In this document: positions 1 through 9,198 of the stretch, one piece after another
Numbering within the stretch: position 1 is the stretch's first letter
How the letters are laid out: every line of letters begins with the position of its first letter
Origin: Candidatus Fluviicola riflensis
Lineage (GTDB): Bacteria > Bacteroidota > Bacteroidia > Flavobacteriales_D > Crocinitomicaceae
Length of the DNA: 64,000 nt
Direction of reading: 5' to 3'
Assembly: GCA_002243285.1 (NCBI GenBank)
Contig: CP022585.1
Coordinates: forward strand, 831,001-895,000
Notes under the pieces: generated by a model
Seen by the model: only the letters and a program-made list of their open reading frames with translations
The model's database searches: none
Told to the model about the DNA's origin: nothing
Made by a program: the position numbers and the translations under genes

Positions 1-574
1 CTTCAGCAATCATGAATCCACCCATGCGGTTGTCTAATGCCCGGCCTACAAAACGGGTTTTGTTCAATACAATGAACTCATCTTCATAAGTAATCACACA
101 ACCCACATGCACACCCAATTCTGCGACTTCATCCGCGGTAGAACAGCCCAGATCTAAACAAATATTTTTCATTGTCGGGGCTTCTTCCTTTTCGTGGCGC
201 GTATGAATGGCCGGCCAGCCGAAAACAGCTTTTACGATTCCTTTTTTAGTGTGGATATTCACGCGTTTGGAAGGCGCGATCTGGTGATCGGAGCCACCGT
301 TGCGGCGCACATACACAAAACCTTCTTTGGTAATGTAATGTACAAACCAGGAAATTTCATCGGCATGCGCTTCGATCACTACTCTGAACGGTGCATCCGG
401 ATTAATAATTCCGACTGCGGTACCGTAAGCATCCGTTTCAAATTTATCTACATAAGGTTTTAAGTATTCCATCCAAAGCTTTTGCCCTGATGATTCGAAT
501 CCGGTTGGTGAGGCATTGTTGAGGTAAGTGGCAAGAAATTGTTCTGACTTTTTAGTAATAATTTTTTTACTCAT
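1..574 (-). CDS. M42 family metallopeptidase, partial (C-terminus beyond window)
   Basis: This looks like a cytosolic M42 (glutamyl aminopeptidase/endoglucanase-M type) metallopeptidase. 191 codons are visible. The family metal-site motif HADE is at residues 70-73, and the second one, RALDNR, is at 178-183, where Asp181 would bridge the two metals. The conserved stretches between them (GG at 93-94, a KG turn at 110-112, LGV at 153-155) also match the family. The start ATG lies one base after the stop of the large secreted protein upstream (TAA-C-ATG), so the two are probably co-transcribed. There is no signal peptide. The C-terminal part of the fold is outside the window, so completeness cannot be judged. 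Confidence 0.85.
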   Translation of the reverse strand, partial: MSKKIITKKSEQFLATYLNNASPTGFESSGQKLWMEYLKPYVDKFETDAYGTAVGIINPDAPFRVVIEAHADEISWFVHYITKEGFVYVRRNGGSDHQIAPSKRVNIHTKKGIVKAVFGWPAIHTRHEKEEAPTMKNICLDLGCSTADEVAELGVHVGCVITYEDEFIVLNKTRFVGRALDNRMGGFMIAE

Positions 575-575
575 G

Positions 576-3500
576 TTAACGAATTAGTGTAATGTTTCCT
601 TTGATAATGGATTGTTCGCCACCAGTACAGATAGCCTCTAAGTAATAATCGTAAGTGTCTGGATCGACCAGTTTTCCGCGGAATGTTCCATCCCAGCCGT
701 TGTTTAGTGATTTGCTTTCAAAGATCATTTCACCCCAGCGGTCAAACACACGGAATAAAATTTCGGTGGTGATTGCACTGCGAACATACAACACATCATT
801 TTCGCCATTGCCGTCAGGTGAAAAAGCGTTCGGTACATATACGAAACGCCCATCGCAGAGAACTTCCAATGTTTTTACGGTAACGGAACTGCTTTGCGTA
901 CAAATACCATCGGTTACGGTAACGGTGTATTCTGTTGTCTGGTCAACTGTTGCCTGTGTAATTTGCGCGTTCGGATTGCTCAAACCGGTAGTTGGTGACC
1001 AGCTGTAACTGAACCCCGGCGGCAAAGCAGTTAATGTAGATGTTTCACCTGGTAAAACAACCGACGGAAGCGCCGTAGCAGTTACCAGGCCACCTAAATT
1101 CCCGACCTGAATGAAAATCGAATCCTGGGCAAAACAACCGTTTGATCCGTTGGCTGTTACGTAAATCCATGAATCGACTGTCGGAGTTGCGGTGACCACG
1201 TTGTCCTGCGCAGTAGCGGTGAGAATATTCATGGGTGACCAAACGTAATCGAACGTAACTCCAGGAATGGAAATGTCGGCCGTCAGCGTACTTGTTTCAC
1301 CGATGCATAAAGTCGAATCACCCGAAATATTCAGCGCGCCTGAGACGAAGAAGACCGTGACACTATCTATCCGGCTGCAACCGAGATTGGAAATTTGGAC
1401 ATAATAAGTGGTTGACTGGCCGGGAGTGACAGTTAATGTAGAATCGCTTGTTGAAACATTCAGTGTATCGGAAAACTGATTGCCACTTGACCAGATAAAT
1501 GTACTGGCTGTGCCGGATGAATTCGCCGTAAATGTCAGCGGAATTGGTGAGCAAAGAATGGTGTCGTTGGAAACCTGCAATTGTAAAGCGGGCGTTACGG
1601 TAATGGTGATTTCTGCCGTGTCGGTCAATAAACAAACACTGTCGGTCACGGTCAATGTCACGACATAAATTCCTGGTTGATCATAAGTGATTGTCGGATT
1701 GTAAATAATCGAGGTTGTATCGCCGTTGCCAAAATCCCAAACATAACTGTCGGAAGGAGGACTGGTGTTTTGCAACGTAACTTCATAGGAAGCACAACCC
1801 AATAAATCGTCGGTAAAGAATTCCGCTTCAGGAATCAGTTCGAAATCGAATTTAAAAACCAGGTTGTTGCAGTTGGAACTCAGATTAGTGTTTGACCACG
1901 CATTGGTTGTAGTGGGGAAATCGCTGTTTCCACCGCATCCGCCACATACTGATTGATAAACAACACCGTTCTTATCAAAGCGTGAAGTTCCGCCATCAAC
2001 ATGTTCCTGCGCAGTGTTTCCACCTAAATAAGAACCGTAAAGCAAACCGTCGAAATCGCGATCAAGTACCGCCAAATAAAAATCAAAACCGTTTGGCGCA
2101 GTCGATTGAAACGCGTTGGCTGAAATAGGCATTCCGCTCAATGGAGTTCCTTGCAGGATATTCGCTCCCCAACCTGAAATGTACATATTTCCGCAAATAT
2201 CAACCAAAAATGCCGAAGGCGAGATGTTGATTGCTCCATTTCCGTTTCCAAAAATGGTGGAGTTTTGAACGGCGGTAAGATCAGGCGTTAGCTTCGCTAC
2301 AAACTGGCTGCTGTTGGCATAACCTGTTGCATTAATGATCGGATAAGTTCCGCCAACCGATTGACCGAGCAGGAACACATTGTCCAGTCTGTCTATTTCA
2401 ACAAAAAATGCCTGGTCGTATTGGGCAGTTCCAATGTACGAAGCACGTGTGAGTGTTTGTCCGTTAGAGGTCAGTTTCCCCACAAAACCATCCGTTTTTC
2501 CGCCCATGTAATTCGGGTTAACCGCTCCTGCGGTTCCGGGAAGATTATTGCTGCTGGTTCCGCCCGCAAATACAATATTATAAGACGAATCGATTTTCAC
2601 AGAGTAACACGCATCGTTGTTACTTCCACCAAAAAAACTAGACCATTGCAAGGTCGAGAGGTCGGAGCTAAGTTTAAAGATCACACCGTCCTGCTGGCCA
2701 CCGATTACCGGTTGAAACGCATTGGAGATGGGGAAATCAGCTGACCGTGAACACGATGCGATCATGCAATCACCAACCGAGTCTATCATGATTTCACCGC
2801 GGAACTGATCACCGTAATTAGTCGTCAATGAATCGTAGGCTGCTACACTACTGTAATTCCCTGAACTCACTTTAAAGTTTACTCCGTCGTTCAGTGATCC
2901 TCCCATGTAAGTGGAACCCATCAGGTTTTGTCCATTGGCACTGAACTTAGCCACGTAAATATCTGTTCCTGTTGTTCCGAAATTGGAACCATTGAAATTA
3001 ACTGATAATGGTGTTCCGCCTCCGTGATTGGGCTGGTAACCGTTCACAATCGGGAAGTCGATGCTCGATGTGACGCCGTACATGTAAACGTTGTTCAGTT
3101 TATCGCAAATAAGACTGTGCGCCGTTTCTGTTCCTTGGGTATTGTCGCCGCCGCCGATAAAAGTGGTCCAAATCATTGTGGAACCATCCGGTGAATATTT
3201 CGATAAAAACGCATCCGTGGTAACACTATTGGCTACATTGACAACTGTGAAATTGGATGTGACGTCGTAAGCGCTGTTATCCGGTGTCGGGTAGGAATTT
3301 CCGTAAACTGTTCCGGCCGAATAGGCGGTTCCGTCGTAGCCATAAGTGGCGGTCATCCCGAAATTATCGGTCACCGAACCGCAATACGTCGCAAAAACCA
3401 GCGTCGGGTCAATGACCAACACTGCTGATTTGTTGTAACTGCCCAAATCAAATGAAACACGGTTTCCGGTGAGCTTAAACGCGCATTTTACAGGGCTTAT

Positions 3501-4133
3501 CTTCCCGTTATAAATCTGGTAAGCAATTGGAGCTTGTTCAATCAAATCACCCAATGGTGTTGAAACGATGAGGTTTCCTTTTTCATCCAGCTTCAATTGT
3601 TTGGCGCCTTTGTAATCAATCGCAATACTGTTAACAGCACTATTCGGCTGACACCATAATTCGTACTTGAATTTGGTTTCATCGTCGAACACTTTTAAGT
3701 CAACGCCGGCATAAAAATCTTTCAGAACAGCTTCGTTGTAACTATAAGCAGCTGTAGCCCATTTGTGTTGGTTGTTTCCGAGAAAATAATTGTAGTAATG
3801 TGTTCCCGGTTTATGTTTTTCAATGGAAGTAACTGTTTGTGATCCTACGAAATGAGCCGCTACGATTGTTTGTGTGTAATCTGTGTTTTCAAGGCCGTTA
3901 TCCGGATTGGCATGAGCTTTTTGCAAGACAGAATAATCCCGAATATCGAAGATAAATCCATGCTGCTGTACCCAGATTGTGTGTTTTTGCGAGCGCGATT
4001 GAAACAAAACCTGGTTATCCCATTGCCCCTTGTTTTCCGTCATTCCGTGAAACAACGAATGCGCATGATCGATTTCCTGCGAAACACCGATCAGGGGAAA
4101 GAGCAGTAAACATGCTATAAACCAAGCTTTCAT
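576..4133 (-). CDS. giant secreted SBBP/PKD protein with gliding-motility-type C-terminal domain
   Basis: An exported surface protein of 1185 residues. A signal peptide covers about residues 1-18 (cut near VSQ/E). The N-terminal region resembles the domain that often precedes SBBP beta-propeller repeats (NKGQW near residue 35). From about 250 to 750 come repeats of the type 'STYMGGSLND' and 'GNMYISGWG', typical of SBBP propellers. A PKD domain with WDFGNGD lies near residue 800. The last 85 residues hold FSPDGNGENDVLYVR and VFDRWGEMIFE, the hallmark of the gliding-motility-associated C-terminal domain, a type IX secretion signal. The predicted location is the cell surface or medium. Ligand and function are unknown. 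The M42 peptidase gene follows directly. Confidence 0.9.
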   Translation of the reverse strand: MKAWFIACLLLFPLIGVSQEIDHAHSLFHGMTENKGQWDNQVLFQSRSQKHTIWVQQHGFIFDIRDYSVLQKAHANPDNGLENTDYTQTIVAAHFVGSQTVTSIEKHKPGTHYYNYFLGNNQHKWATAAYSYNEAVLKDFYAGVDLKVFDDETKFKYELWCQPNSAVNSIAIDYKGAKQLKLDEKGNLIVSTPLGDLIEQAPIAYQIYNGKISPVKCAFKLTGNRVSFDLGSYNKSAVLVIDPTLVFATYCGSVTDNFGMTATYGYDGTAYSAGTVYGNSYPTPDNSAYDVTSNFTVVNVANSVTTDAFLSKYSPDGSTMIWTTFIGGGDNTQGTETAHSLICDKLNNVYMYGVTSSIDFPIVNGYQPNHGGGTPLSVNFNGSNFGTTGTDIYVAKFSANGQNLMGSTYMGGSLNDGVNFKVSSGNYSSVAAYDSLTTNYGDQFRGEIMIDSVGDCMIASCSRSADFPISNAFQPVIGGQQDGVIFKLSSDLSTLQWSSFFGGSNNDACYSVKIDSSYNIVFAGGTSSNNLPGTAGAVNPNYMGGKTDGFVGKLTSNGQTLTRASYIGTAQYDQAFFVEIDRLDNVFLLGQSVGGTYPIINATGYANSSQFVAKLTPDLTAVQNSTIFGNGNGAINISPSAFLVDICGNMYISGWGANILQGTPLSGMPISANAFQSTAPNGFDFYLAVLDRDFDGLLYGSYLGGNTAQEHVDGGTSRFDKNGVVYQSVCGGCGGNSDFPTTTNAWSNTNLSSNCNNLVFKFDFELIPEAEFFTDDLLGCASYEVTLQNTSPPSDSYVWDFGNGDTTSIIYNPTITYDQPGIYVVTLTVTDSVCLLTDTAEITITVTPALQLQVSNDTILCSPIPLTFTANSSGTASTFIWSSGNQFSDTLNVSTSDSTLTVTPGQSTTYYVQISNLGCSRIDSVTVFFVSGALNISGDSTLCIGETSTLTADISIPGVTFDYVWSPMNILTATAQDNVVTATPTVDSWIYVTANGSNGCFAQDSIFIQVGNLGGLVTATALPSVVLPGETSTLTALPPGFSYSWSPTTGLSNPNAQITQATVDQTTEYTVTVTDGICTQSSSVTVKTLEVLCDGRFVYVPNAFSPDGNGENDVLYVRSAITTEILFRVFDRWGEMIFESKSLNNGWDGTFRGKLVDPDTYDYYLEAICTGGEQSIIKGNITLIR

Positions 4134-4208
4134 AATGGAAAGATAGTTATTTGTTTAAAAAGGTTGCATTTGTTTGATGTGAATTCTGAGAGTATGCTTC
4201 TAATGATT

Positions 4209-4321
4209 CCCACGAATTCACGAATTTTTTTGCGCACCTAACGGACGCGCTAAGTGCATGTTATTATATCGTATAATTGTTGGCGAGTCCGTTAGGCCAG
4301 CATAATTCGTGAATTCGTGGG
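4209..4321. repeat. intergenic inverted repeat, 18-bp and 10-bp nested arms
   Basis: The 357-base gap between two divergent genes holds a nested palindrome. The outer 18-bp arms (4209-4226 and 4304-4321, core CACGAATTCACGAATT) are perfect reverse complements. A second perfect 10-bp pair, CCTAACGGAC and GTCCGTTAGG, lies inside at 4237-4246 and 4287-4296. The centre is AT-rich. There is no T-run, and neither gene ends here, so it is not a terminator. It looks like a REP-type or cruciform element. A degenerate one-arm relative (AATTGGTGAATTCGTGAGAA) lies near 9071. Confidence 0.75.
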
Positions 4322-4441
4322 GAAATAACGTCTCGGCTAGACTAACCATCAATATTCTATGGCAAAATGAATTATGTATAGTTTGTCCTTTCCTTTGAGG
4401 TAAGTGGCCACAAGTTATTTAACCCGAGTTCAGCATAAATT

Positions 4442-4471
4442 TTGGAAAAACCGCTCACTGAACTATCTTTG
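4442..4471 (+). promoter_or_regulatory. Bacteroidota-type promoter of the DinB-like gene
   Basis: TTGG at 4442-4445 and TATCTTTG at 4464-4471 are 18 bases apart. This fits the Bacteroidota TTTG / TAnnTTTG consensus. The ATG follows 20 bases after the -7 box. Confidence 0.65.
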
Positions 4472-4490
4472 ATTACCAAAACAGGAGTGT

Positions 4491-5069
4491 ATGACAACCC
4501 AGTGGGTATTGAGTGAAGTCAGATCGATTACTGAGCGCAACATTCAGGTGCTCAAACAGCGTCTTGGCGGATTAAGCGAAAAACAACTGAATTGGAAGCC
4601 CAATGAGTATACGTGGAGTGTTTTGGAGATTACAGCCCATCTGAATGAGTATGCACGGTTTTACCATGAAGCGTTTCAGCGAAGAATAGAAAAAACGCGT
4701 TTTCGCGAACCACGTGAGAATTTTGTTTCTTCTCCGTTGGGACGATCTGCCTGGGTGTCGATGAAGCTCGGAAACGCTAAAAACGTGAAACGCAAATTCA
4801 ATTCACCCAAATCTTACAACCCGACCATTGTTCCGGCGCTGACAAAGGCTGATGGATTGGAAACACTGATAAAAGGTCAGCGCGAGTTACTGGAGATCCT
4901 TGAACAGGCAGCTACGGTGAATATACGGAAAGTGAAAGTGCCGATTTCGATTTCAAAAATCATTCGTTTGCGCTTGGGCGATGGATTGTTGTTTGTAGCT
5001 TATCACAACGAACGACATGTTCAGCAAGCGTTGAATTTATTGAAATCACCTCAATTCCCGAAAAGATAA
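4491..5069 (+). CDS. DinB-like metal-binding four-helix protein
   Basis: A 192-residue soluble protein with the DinB/YfiT-like pattern. A helix carrying AHLNEYARF has a putative ligand, His50, and a C-terminal YHNERHVQQ has His172 and His176, giving the usual three-histidine site. WSVLEITAHLNEY is the most characteristic stretch. Members act as thiol-dependent transferases or have no known reaction, so the substrate is unknown. The stop codon shares its last base with the start of the next gene (TAATG), so the two are probably translationally coupled. Confidence 0.75.
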   Translation: MTTQWVLSEVRSITERNIQVLKQRLGGLSEKQLNWKPNEYTWSVLEITAHLNEYARFYHEAFQRRIEKTRFREPRENFVSSPLGRSAWVSMKLGNAKNVKRKFNSPKSYNPTIVPALTKADGLETLIKGQRELLEILEQAATVNIRKVKVPISISKIIRLRLGDGLLFVAYHNERHVQQALNLLKSPQFPKR

Positions 5070-5821
5070 TGGAAGGCCTGGCTTATTGTAAAGTAGCTGT
5101 TTCTCCTGTGAGAGCAAGCGCTTCCGACCGTGCTGAAATGGTGACGCAATTGTTGTTCGGTGAAGTTCTGGAAATCCTGGGAAACGATCAGCAGTGGCTT
5201 CATATCCGTACCTATTTAGATAATTACGAAGGCTGGATCGACGGAAAACAAGTGCGATCACTAAGCCAGAAAGAAGTAAACCGCTGGCTCGACAGCAATA
5301 CGATTGAATCTTCTTTGACGCGTGAATTGGAAACTCCCTGGGGAAAACAGATCATTACGCGCGGTGCATTTGTTCCGTTGGAACAGGCCGGGGAATTTAA
5401 CATTGGCCGCGATGAATTTCGTATATCAGGCGAACCATCATTTACACCCGAAAGCATTCCTGAATTGGCATTGAGTTATGAAAACACGGCTTATTTATGG
5501 GGCGGAAAAACACCTTTTGGCATTGACTGCTCTGGATTGATGCAATCGGTTCACCGACGCTTTGGGATCAATTTACCTCGCGATGCAAGTCAGCAGGTTT
5601 CACTCGGAATGGATGTTCCGTATGGCGAACACGCAGCCGGCGACCTGGTTTTTTTTCAAAACAAGGAAGGAAGAGTGCATCATGTAGGTTTGTTACTTGA
5701 TGAATCAACTGTGATTCATGCAAGTGGCTGGGTGCGAATGGATGATTTCATGGATAAAGGGATTGTTCGCCGGACGGATAATGAACTTTCTCATCATTTT
5801 TATGCCATCAAACGCCTGTGA
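5069..5821 (+). CDS. NlpC/P60 (C40) cysteine peptidase with N-terminal SH3b domain
   Basis: A 250-residue protein. Residues 1-65 form a bacterial SH3-like domain ending in EGWIDGKQV. The C-terminal half is an NlpC/P60 domain with catalytic Cys154 in GIDCSGLMQ, His205 in HHVGLLL and a likely third residue, His217. There is no signal peptide or lipobox. This points to a cytosolic enzyme that trims imported muropeptides (gamma-D-glutamyl-diamino acid endopeptidase, YkfC/DPP-VI-like) rather than a wall-cutting enzyme; that role is inferred. The start overlaps the stop of the DinB-like gene by one base. Confidence 0.87.
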   Translation: MEGLAYCKVAVSPVRASASDRAEMVTQLLFGEVLEILGNDQQWLHIRTYLDNYEGWIDGKQVRSLSQKEVNRWLDSNTIESSLTRELETPWGKQIITRGAFVPLEQAGEFNIGRDEFRISGEPSFTPESIPELALSYENTAYLWGGKTPFGIDCSGLMQSVHRRFGINLPRDASQQVSLGMDVPYGEHAAGDLVFFQNKEGRVHHVGLLLDESTVIHASGWVRMDDFMDKGIVRRTDNELSHHFYAIKRL

Positions 5822-5852
5822 AAAACTATATTTGCTGTGAAAAACACTACGA

Positions 5853-6776
5853 ATGCGAATACTAATTACAGGTGGAGCGGGATTTATTGGCAGTAACCTT
5901 ACTAAACGTTTGGTAGAAGACGGCCATGATGTCATCGTTATCGACAACCTCTTGCGCGGAAACAAACTCTCTAAAGACATTTTTGACCGTATTACTTTCA
6001 TTCATGGCGATGTACGCGATACAGACCTGATCATGCAAAAAACCGTTGGTTGTGATGTGATTTTTCACTTTGCAGCTGTATTAGGCGTTGACATTGTTGC
6101 GGACAATCCGGTAGAAACCATGGATGTGGAAGTGATCGGAACCAGGAACGTAGTGATGGCAGCTTTGGCCAACAACATCAAAAAGATCATGTATGCCTCC
6201 ACCAGTGGAATTTACGGACACTCGGCTTTCGAGAATGTATTGACCGAAGAAATTCTCGTGGACCCGCGCACTTCATACGCAATGGCGAAACGCTACAATG
6301 AGATTTACCTGGCTTCACATCACGAGGAAAAAGGAATCAACGTGGTTTCGCTGCGTTTTTTCAATGTTTATGGTTACAACCAGGACAACCGCATGGTAGT
6401 GCCGCGTTTCTTTGAACAGGCCGTTGCCAATGAACCGTTGACGGTATTCGGTTCAGGAAAACAAACCCGCGATTTTACGTACATCGATGATACGGTTGAA
6501 GCTTGTATCAGATTGATGGATGCCAAAGGATCACACATCGTGAATATTGCCAACGAGGCCGAGTGGTGCATCGATGATCTGGCGGGACAAATCAAGGAAA
6601 TTACCGGTTCCAAATCGGCTATCCAATTCATCGAAGCGCCCAAGAAACGCTACGATTATGAAGTTGAACGTCGGGTAGGAAGTTCAGATAAACTGTTGGA
6701 AATGACGGGTTACAAACCCGATACAACGTTGGTTGAAGGATTAAAGAAAATTTACGCGATCAATTACTCTGTGTAA
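5853..6776 (+). CDS. NAD(P)-dependent epimerase/dehydratase (extended SDR)
   Basis: A 307-residue nucleotide-sugar enzyme of the extended short-chain dehydrogenase type. The Rossmann motif GGAGFIG is at 7-13. The acidic Asp31 at the end of the second strand suggests NAD specificity. The catalytic set is ASTSGIYG at 115-122, Tyr142 and Lys146 (SYAMAK). FTYIDDTVEA further on is typical of UDP-glucose 4-epimerase and dTDP-glucose dehydratase relatives. The exact sugar substrate cannot be read from sequence. It lies 31 bases after the peptidase gene and 65 before glyA, with no polysaccharide cluster around it. Confidence 0.88.
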   Translation: MRILITGGAGFIGSNLTKRLVEDGHDVIVIDNLLRGNKLSKDIFDRITFIHGDVRDTDLIMQKTVGCDVIFHFAAVLGVDIVADNPVETMDVEVIGTRNVVMAALANNIKKIMYASTSGIYGHSAFENVLTEEILVDPRTSYAMAKRYNEIYLASHHEEKGINVVSLRFFNVYGYNQDNRMVVPRFFEQAVANEPLTVFGSGKQTRDFTYIDDTVEACIRLMDAKGSHIVNIANEAEWCIDDLAGQIKEITGSKSAIQFIEAPKKRYDYEVERRVGSSDKLLEMTGYKPDTTLVEGLKKIYAINYSV

Positions 6777-6841
6777 CTGATTGTATCCGAATAGCAAACT
6801 AATAATGAGGAAAGCGTTAGCGCGATCCGCAACAATACAAT

Positions 6842-8116
6842 ATGAAACGCGATCAGGAAATTTTTGATTTAATCGCTGAGGAAAAACAGCGACAGGAACA
6901 CGGAATCGAACTCATTGCTTCGGAAAATTTCGTTAGTGACGAAGTAATGGAAGCGATGGGATCCGTATTGACGAACAAGTACGCAGAGGGACTTCCCGGA
7001 AAACGTTATTACGGCGGTTGCGAGGTAGTTGATAAAGTAGAACAATTGGCCATTGATCGTTTGTGCAAATTGTTTGGTGCTACTTGGGCAAACGTACAAC
7101 CACATTCGGGAGCACAAGCTAATGCTGCAGTTTTCCTTGCATGTTTACAGCCAGGCGATAAAATCCTAGGTTTCGACCTTTCGCATGGCGGTCACTTAAC
7201 GCATGGTTCGCCAGTGAATTTCTCCGGAAAATTATACAAACCATTTTTCTATGGTGTCAACAAAGAAACCGGCTTGGTTGATTACGATATGTTGGAAGAA
7301 GTTGCGTTACGCGAACGTCCGAAAATGATCATATGTGGTGCTTCGGCTTATTCCCGCGATTGGGATTATGCACGGATCCGTAAAGTTGCTGACCAAGTTG
7401 GCGCGTTGATTTTAGCTGATATTTCACACCCTGCAGGTTTAATTGCTGCCGGTTTGCTGAGCGACCCGCTCGATCATTGTCACATCGTTACAACAACAAC
7501 ACACAAAACCTTGCGCGGGCCGCGCGGTGGAGTCATCATGATGCGTAACAACTTCGATAATCCGTTTGGATTGAAGTGGAACAACGGAAATCCGAAATCG
7601 ATGGCTGCTTTATTGGATGCCGCGGTTTTTCCCGGAATTCAAGGCGGACCGTTAGAGCATGTGATTGCAGCAAAAGCAGTTGCATTCGGTGAAGCGTTGT
7701 CTGATAATTACAAAACCTACATGGCTCAGGTGAAGAAAAATGCAGCGCTTATGGCGGCAGAATTCGCCAAGCTGGGTTATACAATTATTTCAGGAGGAAC
7801 CGAAAATCACAGTATGCTAATCGATTTACGTTCGAAAGGTGTAACCGGTAAAGATGCTGAGAACACGCTTGTAAAAGCAGATATTACGGTGAATAAGAAC
7901 ATGGTGCCGTTTGATACCGAATCACCGTTTATTACCTCAGGAATTCGTGTCGGAACATCAGCGATTACTTCGCGTGGCGTTTCCGAAGCTGAAATTCCCG
8001 TAATCGTTGGATTGATCGACCGTGTGTTGATGAACATCACCGACGAAGCCACAATTGAGGCCGTGAAAAAAGAAGTAAATACCATGATGAACGGCCGTCC
8101 GCTGTTTAAATGGTAA
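6842..8116 (+). CDS. glyA: serine hydroxymethyltransferase
   Basis: A full-length (424-residue) PLP enzyme that interconverts serine and glycine with tetrahydrofolate, the main cytosolic source of one-carbon units. Landmarks are ELIASENF (23-30), [14 protein letters not shown] (47-60), PHSGAQAN (87-94) and the PLP lysine, Lys222, in [14 protein letters not shown]. The ATG at 6842 places the N-terminus as in known family members. A clear hairpin terminator follows 22 bases after the stop, so this is the last gene of its transcript. Confidence 0.97.
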   Translation: MKRDQEIFDLIAEEKQRQEHGIELIASENFVSDEVMEAMGSVLTNKYAEGLPGKRYYGGCEVVDKVEQLAIDRLCKLFGATWANVQPHSGAQANAAVFLACLQPGDKILGFDLSHGGHLTHGSPVNFSGKLYKPFFYGVNKETGLVDYDMLEEVALRERPKMIICGASAYSRDWDYARIRKVADQVGALILADISHPAGLIAAGLLSDPLDHCHIVTTTTHKTLRGPRGGVIMMRNNFDNPFGLKWNNGNPKSMAALLDAAVFPGIQGGPLEHVIAAKAVAFGEALSDNYKTYMAQVKKNAALMAAEFAKLGYTIISGGTENHSMLIDLRSKGVTGKDAENTLVKADITVNKNMVPFDTESPFITSGIRVGTSAITSRGVSEAEIPVIVGLIDRVLMNITDEATIEAVKKEVNTMMNGRPLFKW

Positions 8117-8138
8117 TCCTATAACTGGTAAAAATCAG

Positions 8139-8174
8139 AAAGCCGTCTCAGTTATAATTGGGACGGCTTTTTTG
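8139..8174 (+). terminator. intrinsic terminator after glyA
   Basis: The stem AGCCGTCTCA / TGGGACGGCT (8141-8150 and 8159-8168, one G-T pair) has an 8-base loop and is followed by a run of T. The rest of the gap up to 8348 shows no further structure that I can support. Confidence 0.9.
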
Positions 8175-8348
8175 ATTTTGTTATTATCACATCTCTAAAT
8201 GCTTGTAATAAAATTAGGAGGTTCAACGTATAATTGCAATAGGTATAAATACGTGTTTATAATTGGAAGATATTTATACTGAGATGATTATAGTGCTATC
8301 TGATTTTAAACAAAATCCGGTTATGGCTTTCATCCGTATATAGAACAT

Positions 8349-9038
8349 ATGAAAACACGACTGACTTTTTTAATTCTATTATCCATCAGTATTTGTGCAA
8401 GATGCCAATCCGGCAATTCTCAAACCGACACAACGCAGGTGCAATACAATTACCTCGCGCTGGGTGATTCTTACACCATTGGCGAAAGCGTTGAAGAAAA
8501 CGAACGTTATCCTAATCAACTGGCCAAAGCCTTATCTGACGCGTATAGTTCAACATTCAAGGCTGAAATCATTGCGCAAACCGGTTGGACAACTGCTGAT
8601 CTGAAAAATGCTATTCGCGAAGCAAAGCTTGGTAACCGAAAATTTGATTTGGTAACATTACTCATCGGTGTCAATAATGAATTTCAGCAACGCAGCGAAG
8701 AAGAATACACTTGCGAATTCAACCAATTACTCACACAGGCCATCGGTTTTGCTGATGGTAATGCTAATAGAGTAGTGGTGATTTCTATTCCGGATTATGG
8801 CTACACACCTTTTGGTTCAGGTCGACAAGCAAGTATTTCCTCGAGAATTGATCGCTTCAACAACATCAACAAAGAAATCGCTGAAACCATGAATGTAAAG
8901 TACGTTTCGATTACCGAGATCTCACGACAAGGATTGGTGAACCCCGATTTGGTTGCAGCTGACGGTTTGCATCCTTCGGGAATGATGTACAAAAAATGGG
9001 TGGATTTGTTGTTAGCTGAGCTGGAAGAAGCTTTTTAA
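8349..9038 (+). CDS. exported SGNH/GDSL hydrolase
   Basis: A 229-residue predicted esterase or lipase of the SGNH fold, exported by an N-terminal signal peptide (about residues 1-18). Block I GDSYTIGE has the nucleophile Ser41. Block III is GVNNEF near 106-111. Block V is DGLHP with Asp205 and His208. All catalytic blocks are present, so an active hydrolase of an envelope or extracellular ester is likely, but the substrate is unknown. The Cys at position 19 does not sit in a good lipobox, so I do not call it a lipoprotein. It stands alone between glyA and fahA. Confidence 0.85.
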   Translation: MKTRLTFLILLSISICARCQSGNSQTDTTQVQYNYLALGDSYTIGESVEENERYPNQLAKALSDAYSSTFKAEIIAQTGWTTADLKNAIREAKLGNRKFDLVTLLIGVNNEFQQRSEEEYTCEFNQLLTQAIGFADGNANRVVVISIPDYGYTPFGSGRQASISSRIDRFNNINKEIAETMNVKYVSITEISRQGLVNPDLVAADGLHPSGMMYKKWVDLLLAELEEAF

Positions 9039-9166
9039 CATTGTAAAACCAAGGTAAAAGCGCGAGCAAAAATTGGTGAATTCGTGAGAACCATTACGAA
9101 AATAGTCCGCCGCAGATGAAGAGTAAAAATCTATTCATCCGTAGGGAGCAATGTCTCCCGAAATCC

Positions 9167-9174
9167 TATCTTTG
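9167..9174 (+). promoter_or_regulatory. -7 element of the fahA promoter
   Basis: TATCTTTG matches the Bacteroidota TAnnTTTG element and ends 24 bases before the ATG at 9199. It falls after an in-frame upstream ATG (9151), so that earlier ATG would be outside the transcript; this decides the start. No clear -33 box is seen. Confidence 0.6.
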
Positions 9175-9198
9175 TGTTTCAATCCGAAATACAAACAA

